Of a stretch of 64,000 nucleotides of DNA, positions 63,640 through 64,000 are shown in pieces. Each line of letters begins with the position of its first letter. Within the stretch, counting starts at the first letter, position 1. Position numbers and translations under genes: made by a program. The DNA is taken from contig NZ_CP114040.1 in the NCBI RefSeq assembly GCF_026965555.1, forward strand, positions 6,138,001 through 6,202,000. Direction: 5' to 3'. The stretch is from Nannocystis punicea. GTDB taxonomy: Bacteria > Myxococcota_A > Polyangia > Nannocystales > Nannocystaceae. The notes beneath the pieces are model-generated. The model made no database searches, was not told where the DNA came from, and saw only the letters and a program-made list of their open reading frames with translations.

Positions 63640-64000
63640 TCATCCGCGGACGAACGCCGTCCCGTCCCACCGACAATCGCCGGACTCGAGCCGATCGAGG
63701 TACTCGGCCAGGAAGTCGACGAACGAGCGCGCCAGCGGCCTCACCGGCCCGCGGTGCGTCTCCCACTGGATCACCTGCCCGCGCCGCCCGCTGGGGCCCG
63801 GATCGAGGTCCACGCAATAGAGGTTGCCGCCGCCGTCCTGGGCGAACGGCACCCAGCCGCGGTGCCACCATTGGCATTGCACCTCCTCCGCGTCCCTGTC
63901 GAGCTCGAGCGGCTCGGCCGCGGCGAACCTCCCGCCTTTGCGCGAGCGCTCGAGCTCCTGCCAGCGGCTCAGGATCGCCTCGACATCGAGGCACTCGTAC
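63640..64000 (-). CDS. SMI1/KNR4-family protein (5' truncated)
   Basis: The frame is open to the window edge; about 119 residues are visible, with the N-terminus missing. WWHRGWVPFAQDGGGNLYCV then DLDPGPSGRRGQVIQWE, followed by a PLARSFVDFLAEYLDRLESG segment, matches the SMI1/KNR4 (SUKH) core. SUKH proteins are often immunity proteins for contact-dependent or secreted toxins. No toxin gene is visible in the window; it could lie beyond position 64000. Confidence 0.85.
   Translation of the reverse strand, partial: YECLDVEAILSRWQELERSRKGGRFAAAEPLELDRDAEEVQCQWWHRGWVPFAQDGGGNLYCVDLDPGPSGRRGQVIQWETHRGPVRPLARSFVDFLAEYLDRLESGDCRWDGTAFVRG

Overview
The window is very GC-rich, densely coded DNA, most consistent with a myxobacterium of the Nannocystaceae/Polyangia kind. 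The signs are: five eukaryote-like Ser/Thr kinase or kinase-fusion proteins (two with C-terminal PEGA-like tails, two with long TPR regions); a secreted amidase ending in a MYXO-CTERM-type sorting tail; several lipoproteins with long Thr/Ser-rich linkers after the lipobox; and ECF and myxobacterial-type sigma factors. The genus is an inference, since there is no rRNA or ribosomal-protein marker. No rRNA, tRNA, insertion sequence, prophage or CRISPR array was seen.

Layout. 0-8 kb: the end of an FAD oxidoreductase/acetoacetate decarboxylase fusion, a small membrane protein, two tandem Ser/Thr kinases and hutH. 8-15 kb: a Thr-rich lipoprotein, a small unknown, an NSS sodium symporter with a translationally coupled 34-residue membrane protein, an aldehyde dehydrogenase, an arylamine N-acetyltransferase-like enzyme and a Cys-rich lipoprotein. 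15-25.8 kb: a CNNM/CorC-like protein, a NUDIX hydrolase, a lipoprotein/ECF-sigma/membrane-protein operon, an HTTM-like pair, a BrkB-like protein, rlmJ and trpBA. 26-36.8 kb: a hybrid histidine kinase, a 1-kb repeat-filled gap, an SPFH/ribbon-helix-helix pair, a YgfZ-like protein, TolC-like and MlaC-like envelope proteins, an aspartic-protease-like lipoprotein and a DsbD-like protein. 37-47.5 kb: a MYXO-CTERM amidase, a glutaredoxin-like lipoprotein, a cysteine-free C45-like protein, a zf-HC2/kinase/TPR protein overlapping a sigma factor, a GFA-like protein, a lipoprotein and a PLD-like protein. 47.7-64 kb: a VWA lipoprotein, a fused MFS/spermidine-synthase-like protein, an ABC ATPase, an alpha/beta hydrolase, a propeller-like lipoprotein, a 1201-residue kinase/ATPase/TPR protein, a beta-helix lipoprotein, an RsbR-like STAS protein and a partial SMI1/KNR4 protein.

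Functionally the window is mostly signalling (kinases, sigma factors, STAS, histidine kinase) and envelope biology, with scattered housekeeping metabolism (histidine degradation, tryptophan synthase, rRNA methylation). Most genes are single or in two- to three-gene overlapping units.

The most unusual signal is not a gene. A 14-bp interrupted palindrome, TGTCC-N4-GGACA, occurs exactly 18 times, with many near-copies. The loop is always 4 nt but its sequence varies. Copies cluster just after stop codons, sit in frame inside genes without causing indels, and have expanded into tandem arrays with 55-60-bp periods (27.85-28.2 kb, 44.94-45.19 kb, 29.80-29.91 kb) and a 14-bp period (53.04-53.12 kb). 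I do not recognise this repeat family.
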